A DNA stretch of 64,000 nt from Streptomyces xinghaiensis S187 (GCF_000220705.2 NZ_CP023202.1:1612001-1676000); one strand, 5' to 3'. Positions 39,067 to 48,289 are shown, numbered from the stretch's first letter. Made by a program: numbers and translations. The notes: generated from the sequence alone by a model not told the origin.

Positions 39067-42000
39067 CGGACCGGGTCCCTCCGGGGAGGCTCGGGGGCGG
39101 GGTTGCCCTGGTGGATGAAAGCGGCCCAGTCCTTGAGCCCACCGATGTCCTGCTGGGCGAGGAACGGTTCCAGCGCGGCCAGCCCCGGTACGGGACCCCG
39201 GCGGCCGGCCGGGGTGAGGGCGTACCGCTGGGTGGCGCGCAGCGCGTCGGACGGGGCGAGACCGGCGGCGAGATGGTGGTGCAGGACCGTCATCAGGGCC
39301 GGGGTGATGTGGTCGGAGACGGCCCAGCGGGAGCCGACGACATCCGTGGCCAGCCGGTGCACCAGAGCGGTGGTGAGAGTGAGGGCCTCGTCGTGGTCCG
39401 CGTCGCTCAGGTCGGTCTCGCACGCGCTGAGCACCACGACCGGTCCGCGGCGGTCCCCGGCCGGCGGGGTGTCCAGCAGGGTGGTCACGGTGAGGTGGCC
39501 CGTCCCGGCAGGAGCGCCCTCCTCGCACCACAGGTGCAGCGCGGAGCGGGCCGGGTCGGCCCCGGCCTTTCCGTGGCACACCAGGTGCACCACCGCGGCA
39601 CGGCCGGCGGCCGTGGCGGACTCGGCCCCGAGGACCTCCAGCAGCGCCGCCGGTGTCGGCAGGCCGGGGCCGGCCCCGGGGTCCTCCTCCGCCAGGACCC
39701 GGGCATTGCCGTAGTACGCCTCCCGCAGCGCCCGGATCTCGTCCTCGGCGTAGATCAGGTCCGAGGGAACCGAGATCAGCGCCTGCCCCTGCGCGACCGG
39801 CAGCCTCGACCGCCGTATGCCGTGGACCAGTTCCGAACCGGAGGCGGCGAAGGTCACGACGGCGAGTTCGCACAGGTGAGCGGTCGCGGGGACACCGGCC
39901 CGCTCCCCGTCCCAGGCCCCGTCCCCGTCGGAGCCCGCCCGCGGCAGCCGCATCCGCGCGGCCTGCCACGGCACGACACCCAGGTCGCCGCAAGGCACCA
40001 CCACCAGCCGGACCGGGTCCGCGGCCTCACCGGCGTCGCACGGCCGCAGCCCGCTCTCGGCCAGCGCACGCTCCCACAGGTTCAGCGCGTCCAGCACCGG
40101 CCCCATGACCGACTCGCCCGCCCAGTCGCACAGCCGGTCCAGGGACCGCTCCCACTTCCTCCCCGGCAGACGGACCGCGGGAATCGCGCCGGGATCCGTC
40201 CCGTCCGCGTCCCCGTCCTGGACGCGCCGCAGCGCGGCCCCAGCCCGCACAAACTCCTCCAGCGGGCCGCGGTGCGCCGTGGACAGTCCCGGCAACTCCA
40301 CGGTCCGCACGCCGAGTCCGGGCCGCAGCAGCAGCGCGGCACCCGCTTCGCCACCCATGCCCGGCACCAGGTACACCAGCGCGTCGGCCCGGCAGCGGGC
40401 GAGCGCCGCGCCGAGAACCGGCACGGGCGGCGGCCCCGACGCCGCGCTCGCGGCACCCGGCGCCGTGCGCACCAGCTCCAGCGCCTCCCTGCGCAGCGCG
40501 CTGGGCAGCCGGGGCACCCCCGTCGCGTCCGGATGGAGCACCTCGTCGAGCACAGCGGGCCCGGCGGCACCGGCGTTCGCCGTCGCCCGCCGCCACGCCG
40601 CCGCCGTCTCGTACGCGCCGAGCGCCTCCAGCCGGTCTGCCACCGTGGTCCCGGCCGCGGCGGCGTGCAGCACCAGGGCACGCCCGGATTCCAGGCAGGC
40701 GACCGCCTCCTCGGGCCGGCCGAGCCGCACCGCCCAGCCCGCCGCGCGGACACCGAGACTGCCGGCCGCACGGGCAGCACGCAGCCCGTGCTCCGCGCCG
40801 AGCTGGAGCAGCACATCGTCCGCCGAGGCGCGCAGGGCCCGCCTGGCGTGGGCGAGCGCACGGGTCAGCCGGTCCCGTGCGGCGTCGTCGTCGGCCGGGT
40901 CGCCGGAGCCGGCGCGCTGGGCGAGGGCGGTGGCCAACTGCTCGTGCAGGGAGACGACGAGATCGGCCGCGTCCTCCCGGGCGCCGCCGCTCCCGGCGTC
41001 CAGCTCGGCCTCCGCGGCCTCGAGTTCGGCGATGGCCTCGTCGAGAAGCGCCGGGTCGCCCTCGTGCTCGTGCAGGGTGCGGACGGCGAACGCGATGGCC
41101 AGCCGATTGCGGGAACGCTGACCGGGCACGGAGGCGGGCGCGTCCAGCGCGGCCCGTGCCGAGTCGATGGAGCGCCGCACCCGCTCGGGGTCCGGTTCGA
41201 GGTGCGAGGCGAGCGCCAGCAGCGGCGCCTCCATCGTGGTGAGCAGCGGGCGGACGAAGGGGGGCGTGCCGGTGTGCGCCAGGGCGGCCGCATGCTGGTC
41301 GACCGCACTGCGCAGCGCGGACAGGTCGGCGGTCAGCAGCACTCGGACGAGTTCGAGGGTGCACAGGATGATCCGGGGCACCACGCTCCACTCACTGTCG
41401 CCGGTCTCCTGCTCGACCAGGGAGAGCAGTTCGGCCCGGATACCGGCCAACGCGGCCGTGTCGCGCTCGCGGTGGGCCCGCTCGATGGCGAACTGAGCTT
41501 GGACGCAGCGACTCAGGAGCAGCAGATCGGGCGCGCCCGGCCGGTCGGGCGCGCCGACCGCGAGCAGCCCCCCGGGCGACAGCGCCGCCGCGATCAGCTC
41601 CTGCGCGGTCTCCCCGTCCTGAAGGCTGTGACCGGTCAAGTGGGAGCCAAGCAGCACCGCGGGCACGGTCGCCTGGAGCAGCCACTCCGTCTCGTGGTCG
41701 ACGGGCCCGTCCGCTCCCCGGGCCCGGGCCATCAGCTCCAGCGCCCTGCCGAAGTGCGCGTGCTCGCCGGTGCGCATGGCGAGGGCCGCGCAGGACAGTG
41801 CCGCGAGGACCTGTGCCGGGGCGTCCCCGGAGCCGGCCCCCGCCACGGTCCGCTCGGTCAGCGCACGCTGTTCGTCGAGTGTGATGAACCCGGGGCTGAA
41901 CACCTCGGCTAAGATCGTCGGCACCTCCAGCGAGCGCGTCATCTCCTCGATTTCCGCCGGACCGGGCGGCCCGGCGGGCGGTACCGACCGCACAGCGTCC

Positions 42001-42746
42001 GCCGGGGAGCCGCCCGGAGCGCCGCTCGGAGGCCGCACGCCGAGCGTCTTCATCATCAGCGGCAGCGCCTGCGCCAGCCCGCCCAGTGGGCCGCTGTCGG
42101 GCAACAGACCGGGCAGCGCGGCCAGGACCTCGGCCATCGCGCCCGCGTCCCCGTCCCCGGCGGTCCGCAGCAGCGGCACCATGGTGGCGATCGCCTCGAT
42201 GTGGGGCGGCAGCTGCCGGCTGTCGCCTCCCACCTCACGCGCCAGTTCGACGAGCTCGGGCAGCACCTCCAGAACACTCATGCCCTGCGCGATGCCCGGC
42301 AGGCCGAACGGGAGGTGGCGGGCGAGACCGGGCGGCAGCGCCGCCGCGCCGCCCTCCGCCGGGGGGATGTCCAGCAGCGGAGCCACCAGCAGGAGAGCGA
42401 GGTCACGTGCGGCGTTCCGGCGGACGCCGGCGTCCAGCTCCGCCACGCTCCGCGCGGCGCGCAGCAGTTCGACGGCCCGCGTACGGTCGGCGGGGTCCCG
42501 TCCGTCGGCCCAGCGGGCCGCGAGCAGCGCCCCGAGCCGCGCCATGACCTCGCCCCCGGGCTCTTCCGACAGCTCCTCCCCCAGCGCGTCGAGTTCACGG
42601 ATCAGCGCGTCTCGTGCGCCCTCGTCCGGGCCGAGCGGGACCAGTTCCTTTTCCTCGTCCGCGTACGTCACCCCGGCTCCGTCGGCGCGGCCGAGCAGCC
42701 GTCGCACAAGCTTCCCGTCCGCGCCGGCCTCAGACCCGTGTTCCAC
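39063..42746 (-). CDS. CHAT-domain (caspase-like) protease with helical-repeat sensor region
   Basis: 1227 aa. Residues 1 to ~820 are Ala/Leu-rich helical repeats of TPR-like character (for example the helix pair around ALAHARRALRASADDVLLQL). The C-terminal ~400 residues are a CHAT peptidase: VVHLVCHGKAG with His1058, then VVVLSACETDLSD with Cys1109, followed by VVGSRWAVSD and HHLAAGLAPSDALRATQRYA. The His/Cys dyad is intact. GTG 42746 has GGAGG 9 nt upstream. As the first gene of CHAT–antitoxin–RES toxin, it may cleave the antitoxin upon sensing infection; this is inference from gene order. Confidence 0.87.
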   Translation of the reverse strand: MEHGSEAGADGKLVRRLLGRADGAGVTYADEEKELVPLGPDEGARDALIRELDALGEELSEEPGGEVMARLGALLAARWADGRDPADRTRAVELLRAARSVAELDAGVRRNAARDLALLLVAPLLDIPPAEGGAAALPPGLARHLPFGLPGIAQGMSVLEVLPELVELAREVGGDSRQLPPHIEAIATMVPLLRTAGDGDAGAMAEVLAALPGLLPDSGPLGGLAQALPLMMKTLGVRPPSGAPGGSPADAVRSVPPAGPPGPAEIEEMTRSLEVPTILAEVFSPGFITLDEQRALTERTVAGAGSGDAPAQVLAALSCAALAMRTGEHAHFGRALELMARARGADGPVDHETEWLLQATVPAVLLGSHLTGHSLQDGETAQELIAAALSPGGLLAVGAPDRPGAPDLLLLSRCVQAQFAIERAHRERDTAALAGIRAELLSLVEQETGDSEWSVVPRIILCTLELVRVLLTADLSALRSAVDQHAAALAHTGTPPFVRPLLTTMEAPLLALASHLEPDPERVRRSIDSARAALDAPASVPGQRSRNRLAIAFAVRTLHEHEGDPALLDEAIAELEAAEAELDAGSGGAREDAADLVVSLHEQLATALAQRAGSGDPADDDAARDRLTRALAHARRALRASADDVLLQLGAEHGLRAARAAGSLGVRAAGWAVRLGRPEEAVACLESGRALVLHAAAAGTTVADRLEALGAYETAAAWRRATANAGAAGPAVLDEVLHPDATGVPRLPSALRREALELVRTAPGAASAASGPPPVPVLGAALARCRADALVYLVPGMGGEAGAALLLRPGLGVRTVELPGLSTAHRGPLEEFVRAGAALRRVQDGDADGTDPGAIPAVRLPGRKWERSLDRLCDWAGESVMGPVLDALNLWERALAESGLRPCDAGEAADPVRLVVVPCGDLGVVPWQAARMRLPRAGSDGDGAWDGERAGVPATAHLCELAVVTFAASGSELVHGIRRSRLPVAQGQALISVPSDLIYAEDEIRALREAYYGNARVLAEEDPGAGPGLPTPAALLEVLGAESATAAGRAAVVHLVCHGKAGADPARSALHLWCEEGAPAGTGHLTVTTLLDTPPAGDRRGPVVVLSACETDLSDADHDEALTLTTALVHRLATDVVGSRWAVSDHITPALMTVLHHHLAAGLAPSDALRATQRYALTPAGRRGPVPGLAALEPFLAQQDIGGLKDWAAFIHQGNPAPEPPRRDPVR

Positions 42747-43086
42747 CGTCAACTGCCTCCCGTCCGGTCGGTTCCGTCCCGCCGGCCGATACCGTCCCCC
42801 GGGCGGTACCGGCCCTCGACCGACCGCACGGCACCCTGCCGTACGGCCACAGGCCATGATGCTCCGGCTCCCCCGATCGGAGGAGGGCTTTGCGGCGTAC
42901 GACCAGAATGCGACCGGCTTTGAACCGAAGCCGCCCCGACCTGCGCACAAGCAGCCGTGAGCAGGGCGGTGGCGGGCACTGCGGGCGCTCGGACGGCGAC
43001 CTCGGCAGCCGTCCCCTGGCACCATCGGCTTCCGCAGGTGGGCGTGCGGACGCGCGCCATACGCGCAGGAGGTACAGGAGGTACCG
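42747..43086. promoter_or_regulatory. Divergent intergenic region with operator-like inverted repeat
   Basis: 340 bp between the CHAT gene and the zinc-ribbon gene. CCGATACCG (42786–42794) and CGGTACCGG (42804–42812) form a near-perfect 9-bp inverted repeat 40–66 nt upstream of the CHAT start, a plausible autoregulatory site for the antitoxin/toxin operon. Two AGGAGGTAC copies lie just before GTG 43087; the second serves as its ribosome site. I see no gene in the rest. Confidence 0.45.
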
Positions 43087-43395
43087 GTGCCCCGACTCCC
43101 CCAGCCCTTCGAGGAGATCACCCGTCCCGGCTACGCGGCCGTGCACCTCGCCGGGCTGCGGGTCGAGGGTGGTCGGCACGAAGCGGTGCTCAGCGGCATC
43201 TGCCCGCGCTGCGAGCATCCCTTCCAGTACGTCCACCCGCTGACCGGGTTCCGCGTACCGCGGCCGTCCCGGTCCCGTGACACCTACTCCGTCCAGGTCG
43301 CCTGCGTCTGTGCCGAGGAGCACCCGGGCCGGCCGGACGACGACGAGGGCTGCGGCGCCTACTGGATCCTGCTGCTGCGATGGGATGGCCGGTGA
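43087..43395 (+). CDS. Small zinc-ribbon-like protein
   Basis: 102 aa. GTG 43087 has a strong AGGAGGT at 5 nt. C-x2-C (SGICPRCEHPFQYVHP) and C-x-C (VQVACVCAEEHPGRPDDDEG) plus a further Cys in GCGAYWILLLRW could bind zinc. It has no membrane segment. The next gene starts with a GTGA overlap, so the two are translationally coupled. It is divergent from the CHAT operon and shares its intergenic region. The family is not recognised; zinc-ribbon plus membrane protein pairs occur as accessory parts of conflict systems, which is the best contextual guess. Confidence 0.75.
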   Translation: MPRLPQPFEEITRPGYAAVHLAGLRVEGGRHEAVLSGICPRCEHPFQYVHPLTGFRVPRPSRSRDTYSVQVACVCAEEHPGRPDDDEGCGAYWILLLRWDGR

Positions 43396-44045
43396 GCTGG
43401 CAGGCTTCCCCCGGCCCGCCCGCCGTGCCCGCGGACCGCGCCGCCGCCCGCCATCGCCGACAGCTGGTGCGCTGGGAACTGACCCGGGTCCGCGAGGCCG
43501 CGGCCGCCTGGCGCACGGGACTGGCCGCGCTGCTCGTCGGCATGGTCGGGTTCGGCTTGGTCAAGGGCCGCAGTGACATCCGGGAACTGGCCACGCCCTA
43601 TGACGTCGTGGTGGGCTGCCTCCTGCTCCTGACCCTGGCGACCGGCGCGCTGGGCGCCGTCCTGCTGCTGCGCGCCGCGCACGGCAGACCGGCGGCCGCC
43701 GTCGTGCAGCAGACACCGCCCGGGGTGCTCGCGTGGGGCGAGGAGGCGCTCGACCACCAAGAGACCCTGTGCGCGGCGAAAGCGCTGACGCGAGGCGTGG
43801 TCCTGACAGTGCTGTGCGCCGGCGCGCTCACCGCGACGGTCGCCGTGACCTGGTACGGGCCGGACAAGTCTGGGCCTCAGCTGGAGGTGGTCACGCCCGA
43901 CGGTGGTTTCTGCGGTCGCTCCCGTGGTGTCACCGACGGCCGCCTGCTGCTGCGCACGCCGGCGGGTGAGGTGACGGTCCGCCTCGATGAGGCCCTCACC
44001 CTCCGCGCGGTGCGGTCCTGTCCGGGCCCCGGCACGGCGGGCTGA
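43392..44045 (+). CDS. Three-helix membrane protein coupled to the zinc-ribbon gene
   Basis: 217 aa from GTG 43392, overlapping the previous stop (GTGA); ATG 43380 is an alternative without a ribosome site. An N-terminal basic helix precedes three membrane helices (TGLAALLVGMVGFGLV, YDVVVGCLLLLTLATGALGA, TRGVVLTVLCAGALTATVAV). A short C-terminal domain with LEVVTPDGGFCGRSRGVTDG and a Cys in VRSCPG is probably outside the cell. I do not recognise the family. In the context of the CHAT/RES module it could be a membrane-acting effector or an anchor. Confidence 0.7.
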   Translation: MSWQASPGPPAVPADRAAARHRRQLVRWELTRVREAAAAWRTGLAALLVGMVGFGLVKGRSDIRELATPYDVVVGCLLLLTLATGALGAVLLLRAAHGRPAAAVVQQTPPGVLAWGEEALDHQETLCAAKALTRGVVLTVLCAGALTATVAVTWYGPDKSGPQLEVVTPDGGFCGRSRGVTDGRLLLRTPAGEVTVRLDEALTLRAVRSCPGPGTAG

Positions 44046-44136
44046 GCGGTAGCACGGCGGAACGCACCCCGGATGCCCGGCACACCCGGGCGCGAGACAC
44101 TCGGTCGGCTGACGGAGAACCCATGGCCCGCGCGGG

Positions 44137-45372
44137 TCACCCGGCGGGGCGCAGGCTCAGCGCCCGCAGAGCCAGCTGCATCTCGAACTGCGCCGCCGGG
44201 TCGTGCAGTTGCTCGCCGAACACCTCGTCCAGCTGTCGCAGGCGGTAGCGCACCGTCTGCGGATGCACGGCCAGCCGCTCGGCGACCTCACTCGCGTTGT
44301 GACCGCACTGGAGCCAGCACAGCAGCGTCTCCGCGAGACGTTTACGCTGGGGGGAACGCACCTGGTCGAGCGGCTGGAGCCGGCGGCGCACCATCGCGTC
44401 GACCAGCGCCTCGTCGCGGAACAGCAGCAGCGTGGCCAGGTGGTCGGTGCACCGCACCACCCCGGTGCCGGGCAGGACACCGCGCCGGGAGAGCGCCAGG
44501 GCGTCCAGGGCCCACCGCAGTGAGCGGGCCCCCTCTCCGGGCGCCACGGCCGGGCCGACGGCGGCGCGCAGTCCCTTCAGCACCGCCCCGAGAGCACGGA
44601 CCGTTCCGGGGTTCTCGGGGTCGGGCACGACCATGACGCCGGGCTGTGCGTCGAAGCACCCGAGGAACTCGGGCGGCAGGATGGGGCGGGCCGCGTCCGG
44701 TACGGGGTCGTGGTCCACGGCCACGACCGCGAATTCACGCGGGACGGTCCACCGTGCGGTGTGGGCGAGGTCGGTGATCGCTTCGACGGATGCCGGCGCC
44801 TCGTCCGTCAGTAAGTCGATCAGCCGGGTGCGGCGCAGCTGGAGCTCGCCCGCCGCGTGCAGCCGCGCCTCGGTGTAGCCAACGGTAGTCGCCGCCGCCA
44901 TCTCGTCGAGCTGCAGGAACAGCGCCTCGCCGAACGTGGCCAGGACGTGGCGGGGCAGCACCTCGGCATCGACCAGGGCGTTGACCCTGCGCCAGGTGAT
45001 GCGTGCCCCGAGGCGCAGTGCCGCCTGGAACGAGTCCAGGCTGCGGCCTTCGTCGGCCTCGCCCCTGCCGATGCGGTGGTAGGTGGCCTTGACCTCCTCC
45101 CAGTCCGCGTCGGGTTCGGCCATCCTGGCCAGGAACCCGCGGAGCGCCTGCTCCACACCCCGGTGGACGACCTGGCTGTAGGTGTCGTCGCGGGGCCGGT
45201 GGTACTCGTGGATCTCCTTGCGGATGGCCTGGACGACTTCTTCGGTGATCCCTTCGAAGAACGGCCTCAGATGCTCGTGAAGCCCGGCCGGAAGCGACCG
45301 GAAGGTCGCCGATGCCTCGAGGGCTGTCGTGTCCGTCGTCTCGCCGGCCGGTGGCTGAGAACCATTCACCAT
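44137..45372 (-). CDS. PucR/CdaR-type transcriptional regulator
   Basis: 411 aa. A helical N-terminal half (~1–200) and a middle domain (~220–330) precede the C-terminal PucR helix-turn-helix: LAETLLCWLQCGHNASEVAE, then RLAVHPQTVRYRLRQLDEVF. The pattern H-x-x-T-V-x-Y-R-L is diagnostic. ATG 45372 has AAGGA 8 nt upstream. It is divergent from the secreted hydrolase gene, with a 9-bp inverted repeat between them that could be its operator, so the hydrolase is the most likely target. Confidence 0.87.
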   Translation of the reverse strand: MVNGSQPPAGETTDTTALEASATFRSLPAGLHEHLRPFFEGITEEVVQAIRKEIHEYHRPRDDTYSQVVHRGVEQALRGFLARMAEPDADWEEVKATYHRIGRGEADEGRSLDSFQAALRLGARITWRRVNALVDAEVLPRHVLATFGEALFLQLDEMAAATTVGYTEARLHAAGELQLRRTRLIDLLTDEAPASVEAITDLAHTARWTVPREFAVVAVDHDPVPDAARPILPPEFLGCFDAQPGVMVVPDPENPGTVRALGAVLKGLRAAVGPAVAPGEGARSLRWALDALALSRRGVLPGTGVVRCTDHLATLLLFRDEALVDAMVRRRLQPLDQVRSPQRKRLAETLLCWLQCGHNASEVAERLAVHPQTVRYRLRQLDEVFGEQLHDPAAQFEMQLALRALSLRPAG

Positions 45373-45812
45373 GCAGTGGTTCCTTTGCGCGTGAGGGACA
45401 AAGGCGAGGTGAAGATACCGCCACGGTGGTGTGGAGGCTCTTCATCGGACGACAGAGCATGCGCCGCCTGTTGTCACTTCGGTGACAACACTCCGGTGAC
45501 GAGAAGCCACCGCACAGCCGTCATCGGGCACGGACGGCAGGCGTCCTGCCCGCACGGGCGGCGTGTGCCCCGCCCGTCCGACCCTCTGAGCCACATCCCG
45601 GATCCGGCCGCCCGATCCGCCTACCGCCCGTCGCGGCGAACACCGGTGGTTCCACTGATGCCCGCCCCCGCGACTCCCACTTGAATTCGGCCCGGGCCGA
45701 TCCCCGAACCGTCTTTCGGCGATCGGAAGCAGGCACAACTCGCGCAACCGACACAACCGACACAACGGCGCGTCGGCGCGGACAGCCGATGCGGGCAGAA
45801 GGGATACCAGAC
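45373..45812. promoter_or_regulatory. Divergent intergenic region of regulator and secreted hydrolase
   Basis: 440 bp. A perfect inverted repeat TGTTGTCAC-TTCG-GTGACAACA spans 45469–45490 (9-bp arms, TTCG centre), 97 nt upstream of the regulator start. A third GGTGAC follows at 45494–45500. The rest (45500–45798) has no gene that I can support and probably carries the hydrolase promoter. GAAGGGA precedes ATG 45813 by 8 nt. Confidence 0.55.
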
Positions 45813-47063
45813 ATGACTCGCTTCCGCGGGCGCCTGCGAGCCTTCGGCGCAGTGGCCCTCAGCATCATGACCGTGGGTGCCGCCGGCGCTCTCACGCCCC
45901 CCGCAGCCGCCGCCACCCCCGTCTACAGCGAGGACTTCTCCGACGGGCTCGGCACCTTCACTACCTCCGGTTCCGTCCGGGCCGGCACCGACGGCGCGCG
46001 GTTGAGCGGGTCGCTGTTCACCGACCCGTCCATGACATCAGCGCCCATCGACCTGGCCGGATACAGCGGCGTGACGGTCTCCTACACCCGGGCGGCGTCC
46101 GGGCTGGACCTCGGCGAGTCCTTCACCGCGGCCTACTCGCTCGACGGCGGCTCGTTCACCGCGCTGGAATCGGCGCGCACCGCCACGGGTGCGGCGTCGT
46201 TCCGCCTCCCCGCCTCGGCCGACGGCCGAGACCTGCGGCTGCGCTTCTCGCTGGACGCCGGCAGCGCCCTGGAGACGCTGACCATTGACGACGTGCTGGT
46301 CGAGGCCGCAGGCGGCGGGGACCCGACCGACCCGCCGCCCGGATCGCTGCCCCCGGTGGACGACGTCACCGAGCCCGGGCCGTACGCGGTGACCGTCGAC
46401 AGCAGCGCCGGCCCCGGCGACGACGGGTGGCTGGTGTACCCGTCGGACGCCGGCCGGGACGGTGTGGGCCACCCGATCCTCGTCTGGGGCCCGGGGGCGG
46501 GATCCGCTCCCGCCGACTACGAGGACATGCTGCGCCTCTGGGCCTCGCACGGGTTCGTCGTCTACAGCGAGGTCTCCTCCAGCAGCGGCGCCTACATGGT
46601 CGACGCCCTCGACTGGCTGGAGGAACGGAACGCCGACCCGGGCAACCCGCTGTATCAGGACCTCGACACCTCCGAGGTGGCCTTCGGCGGCCATTCCCGC
46701 GGGTCGATCGGGACCTTCGACGTGGCCGACGAGCCGCGGCTGGAGACCACCATCCACGTGGCCGGCGGCTCCTTCGACGGCGACGGCCCGGACAACCTCC
46801 GGAACCCGGCCCTGTACATCGGCGGTGACGAGGACTTCGCCACCGCCAACATGGAACGCGACTACACCAACACCGATGTGCCGGTGTGGTTCAACGTCCT
46901 CGACGGCACCGACCACATCTACGCCACCCGCAACGGCCGGCACATCATCACCGCCTGGCTGCGCTGGCGCTTGGCCGACGAGGAGTTCCGGCGCACGGAG
47001 GACTTCCTGAGCCCCGGCTGCACCTTCTGCGGCCTCGGCGAGGTCCAGCACAAGAACTGGTGA
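45813..47063 (+). CDS. Secreted alpha/beta hydrolase with N-terminal beta domain
   Basis: 416 aa. Sec signal peptide to about residue 34 (AALTPPAAAA-type cleavage). A beta-sandwich-like domain follows (~36–165; VYSEDFSDGLGTFTTSG). A Pro-rich linker leads to an alpha/beta-hydrolase domain with the nucleophile elbow FGGHSRGSIG (Ser295), an acidic IGGDEDFATAN and the His in DGTDHIYAT. The fold resembles cutinase/polyester-hydrolase-type lipases, but the elbow has Arg-Gly-Ser after the Ser. The C-terminus has a likely disulfide (PGCTFCGLG). The substrate is probably an ester polymer or lipid, not proven. Probably controlled by the divergent PucR-type regulator. Confidence 0.82.
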   Translation: MTRFRGRLRAFGAVALSIMTVGAAGALTPPAAAATPVYSEDFSDGLGTFTTSGSVRAGTDGARLSGSLFTDPSMTSAPIDLAGYSGVTVSYTRAASGLDLGESFTAAYSLDGGSFTALESARTATGAASFRLPASADGRDLRLRFSLDAGSALETLTIDDVLVEAAGGGDPTDPPPGSLPPVDDVTEPGPYAVTVDSSAGPGDDGWLVYPSDAGRDGVGHPILVWGPGAGSAPADYEDMLRLWASHGFVVYSEVSSSSGAYMVDALDWLEERNADPGNPLYQDLDTSEVAFGGHSRGSIGTFDVADEPRLETTIHVAGGSFDGDGPDNLRNPALYIGGDEDFATANMERDYTNTDVPVWFNVLDGTDHIYATRNGRHIITAWLRWRLADEEFRRTEDFLSPGCTFCGLGEVQHKNW

Positions 47064-47139
47064 CATCGCCCCGGCCCGCCCGGTCTGCCCCGTCGCCCTG
47101 ACGACGGGGCAGCTCGGGGCAGCCCGGGGCAGGCGAGCC

Positions 47140-48198
47140 TCACAACATGATGAGCAGCCGTGTCCGCGGCTTGAGCTTCCGGTTCACCGAACGGCTCTGC
47201 ACATACACCTCCAGCTTGGGATTGTTCCCCGCCTTCACGGAGACGGTTCCCTGGATCCCCGTCCCGAACAGCAGGCTGCGTGCCGCGTCGCCCGTGTAGG
47301 CGCGATCGGTGTCCTTCTCGACCACGACGACTTCCTTGTTGGGCTGCACCAGGGCTCTGGCCCCCAACTGGTAGTAGCACGCACCGCGTTCGTAGCTCAC
47401 GCCCGGATGCGAATCGACGAAGGGCCGGATCTCCATCTCCTTGTCGACCTTCAGGAGCCGGTACCGGTCGGCCGGTATCGGTTCGAGGGTCGCCCGCACC
47501 TCGTCCACCGATATGTCCTGGCCGACGGCGAACAGGTTCTTCGTGCCGCGCACGCCCTGCTCACGGCCCCGGAGGAAGCTGGTGGCGGCGGCGCGCACGG
47601 TGCCGATCGCCTCCTCGACACCCTCGTGGGAATCCGCGTCCCAGATGGCGATGTTCCCGGCCGGGAAGCCGTAGTTCTGGGCGGTGCGCTTCGCCAGGGA
47701 GTTCGGGACGAGGATCGCGGACGTCCAGTGGCCGGGCAGCGAACCCATCTTCGCCGTGATCCTGTCGAGCCAGGGGCCGAGGATGGCCATGTCGCCGTCG
47801 TGCCGCCGGTCGCCGCCGGAGGCGTTCTCCTCGCCGTCCGTCACCACGATCTGCAGAAAGCTGTGCTCGCCGTACTCCTCCCAGATGTGGCCCAGGTCGT
47901 CCAGCGACTTGAGCGACGCCTCGATCAGAGCCGTGGCACCGTTGTTGACCTTGTACAGACCCCGCATGGACGGCAGATGCTTCACGTCCATGTCCCAGAC
48001 CAGGTTCTCCACCCGGTGGTCGAAGGAGTACAGGCTGATCCGCGTCTCGTGCCCGAGGCTGTCCGACTCGGCCTTCAGGCCCGCCACGAACTCGTCGACC
48101 ACGCGGATGAGCTGACTCTGGTGCTGGTACATGGACCCCGAACAGTCCACGACCAGCGCGACGTGGTTCACCTTGTGCTGGATCTTGTTGGCGGACAC
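47140..48198 (-). CDS. Cytoplasmic von Willebrand factor A protein
   Basis: 352 aa from GTG 48198, chosen because GGGGGAG lies 7 nt upstream. The MIDAS motif D-x-S-G-S is at residues 18–22 (VALVVDCSGSMYQHQS), with NNGATALIEASLKSLDDLG (MIDAS Thr) and QIVVTDGEENASGG (MIDAS Asp). The C-terminal ~150 residues are beta-rich and unassigned (KLEVYVQSRSVNRKLKPRTR). No signal peptide. It lies on the same strand as, and 91 bp after, the brxHI gene, so it may belong to the BREX operon as an accessory component. It could equally be independent. Confidence 0.82.
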   Translation of the reverse strand: MSANKIQHKVNHVALVVDCSGSMYQHQSQLIRVVDEFVAGLKAESDSLGHETRISLYSFDHRVENLVWDMDVKHLPSMRGLYKVNNGATALIEASLKSLDDLGHIWEEYGEHSFLQIVVTDGEENASGGDRRHDGDMAILGPWLDRITAKMGSLPGHWTSAILVPNSLAKRTAQNYGFPAGNIAIWDADSHEGVEEAIGTVRAAATSFLRGREQGVRGTKNLFAVGQDISVDEVRATLEPIPADRYRLLKVDKEMEIRPFVDSHPGVSYERGACYYQLGARALVQPNKEVVVVEKDTDRAYTGDAARSLLFGTGIQGTVSVKAGNNPKLEVYVQSRSVNRKLKPRTRLLIML

Positions 48199-48289
48199 GC
48201 TTCCGCTCCCCCTCCGCTGCTCCCCGAGTAGTGCCTGAACTCTATGAGCGGGCACTGACATCGACGCCGGCGCCGGGGCGCCCCGGAGC

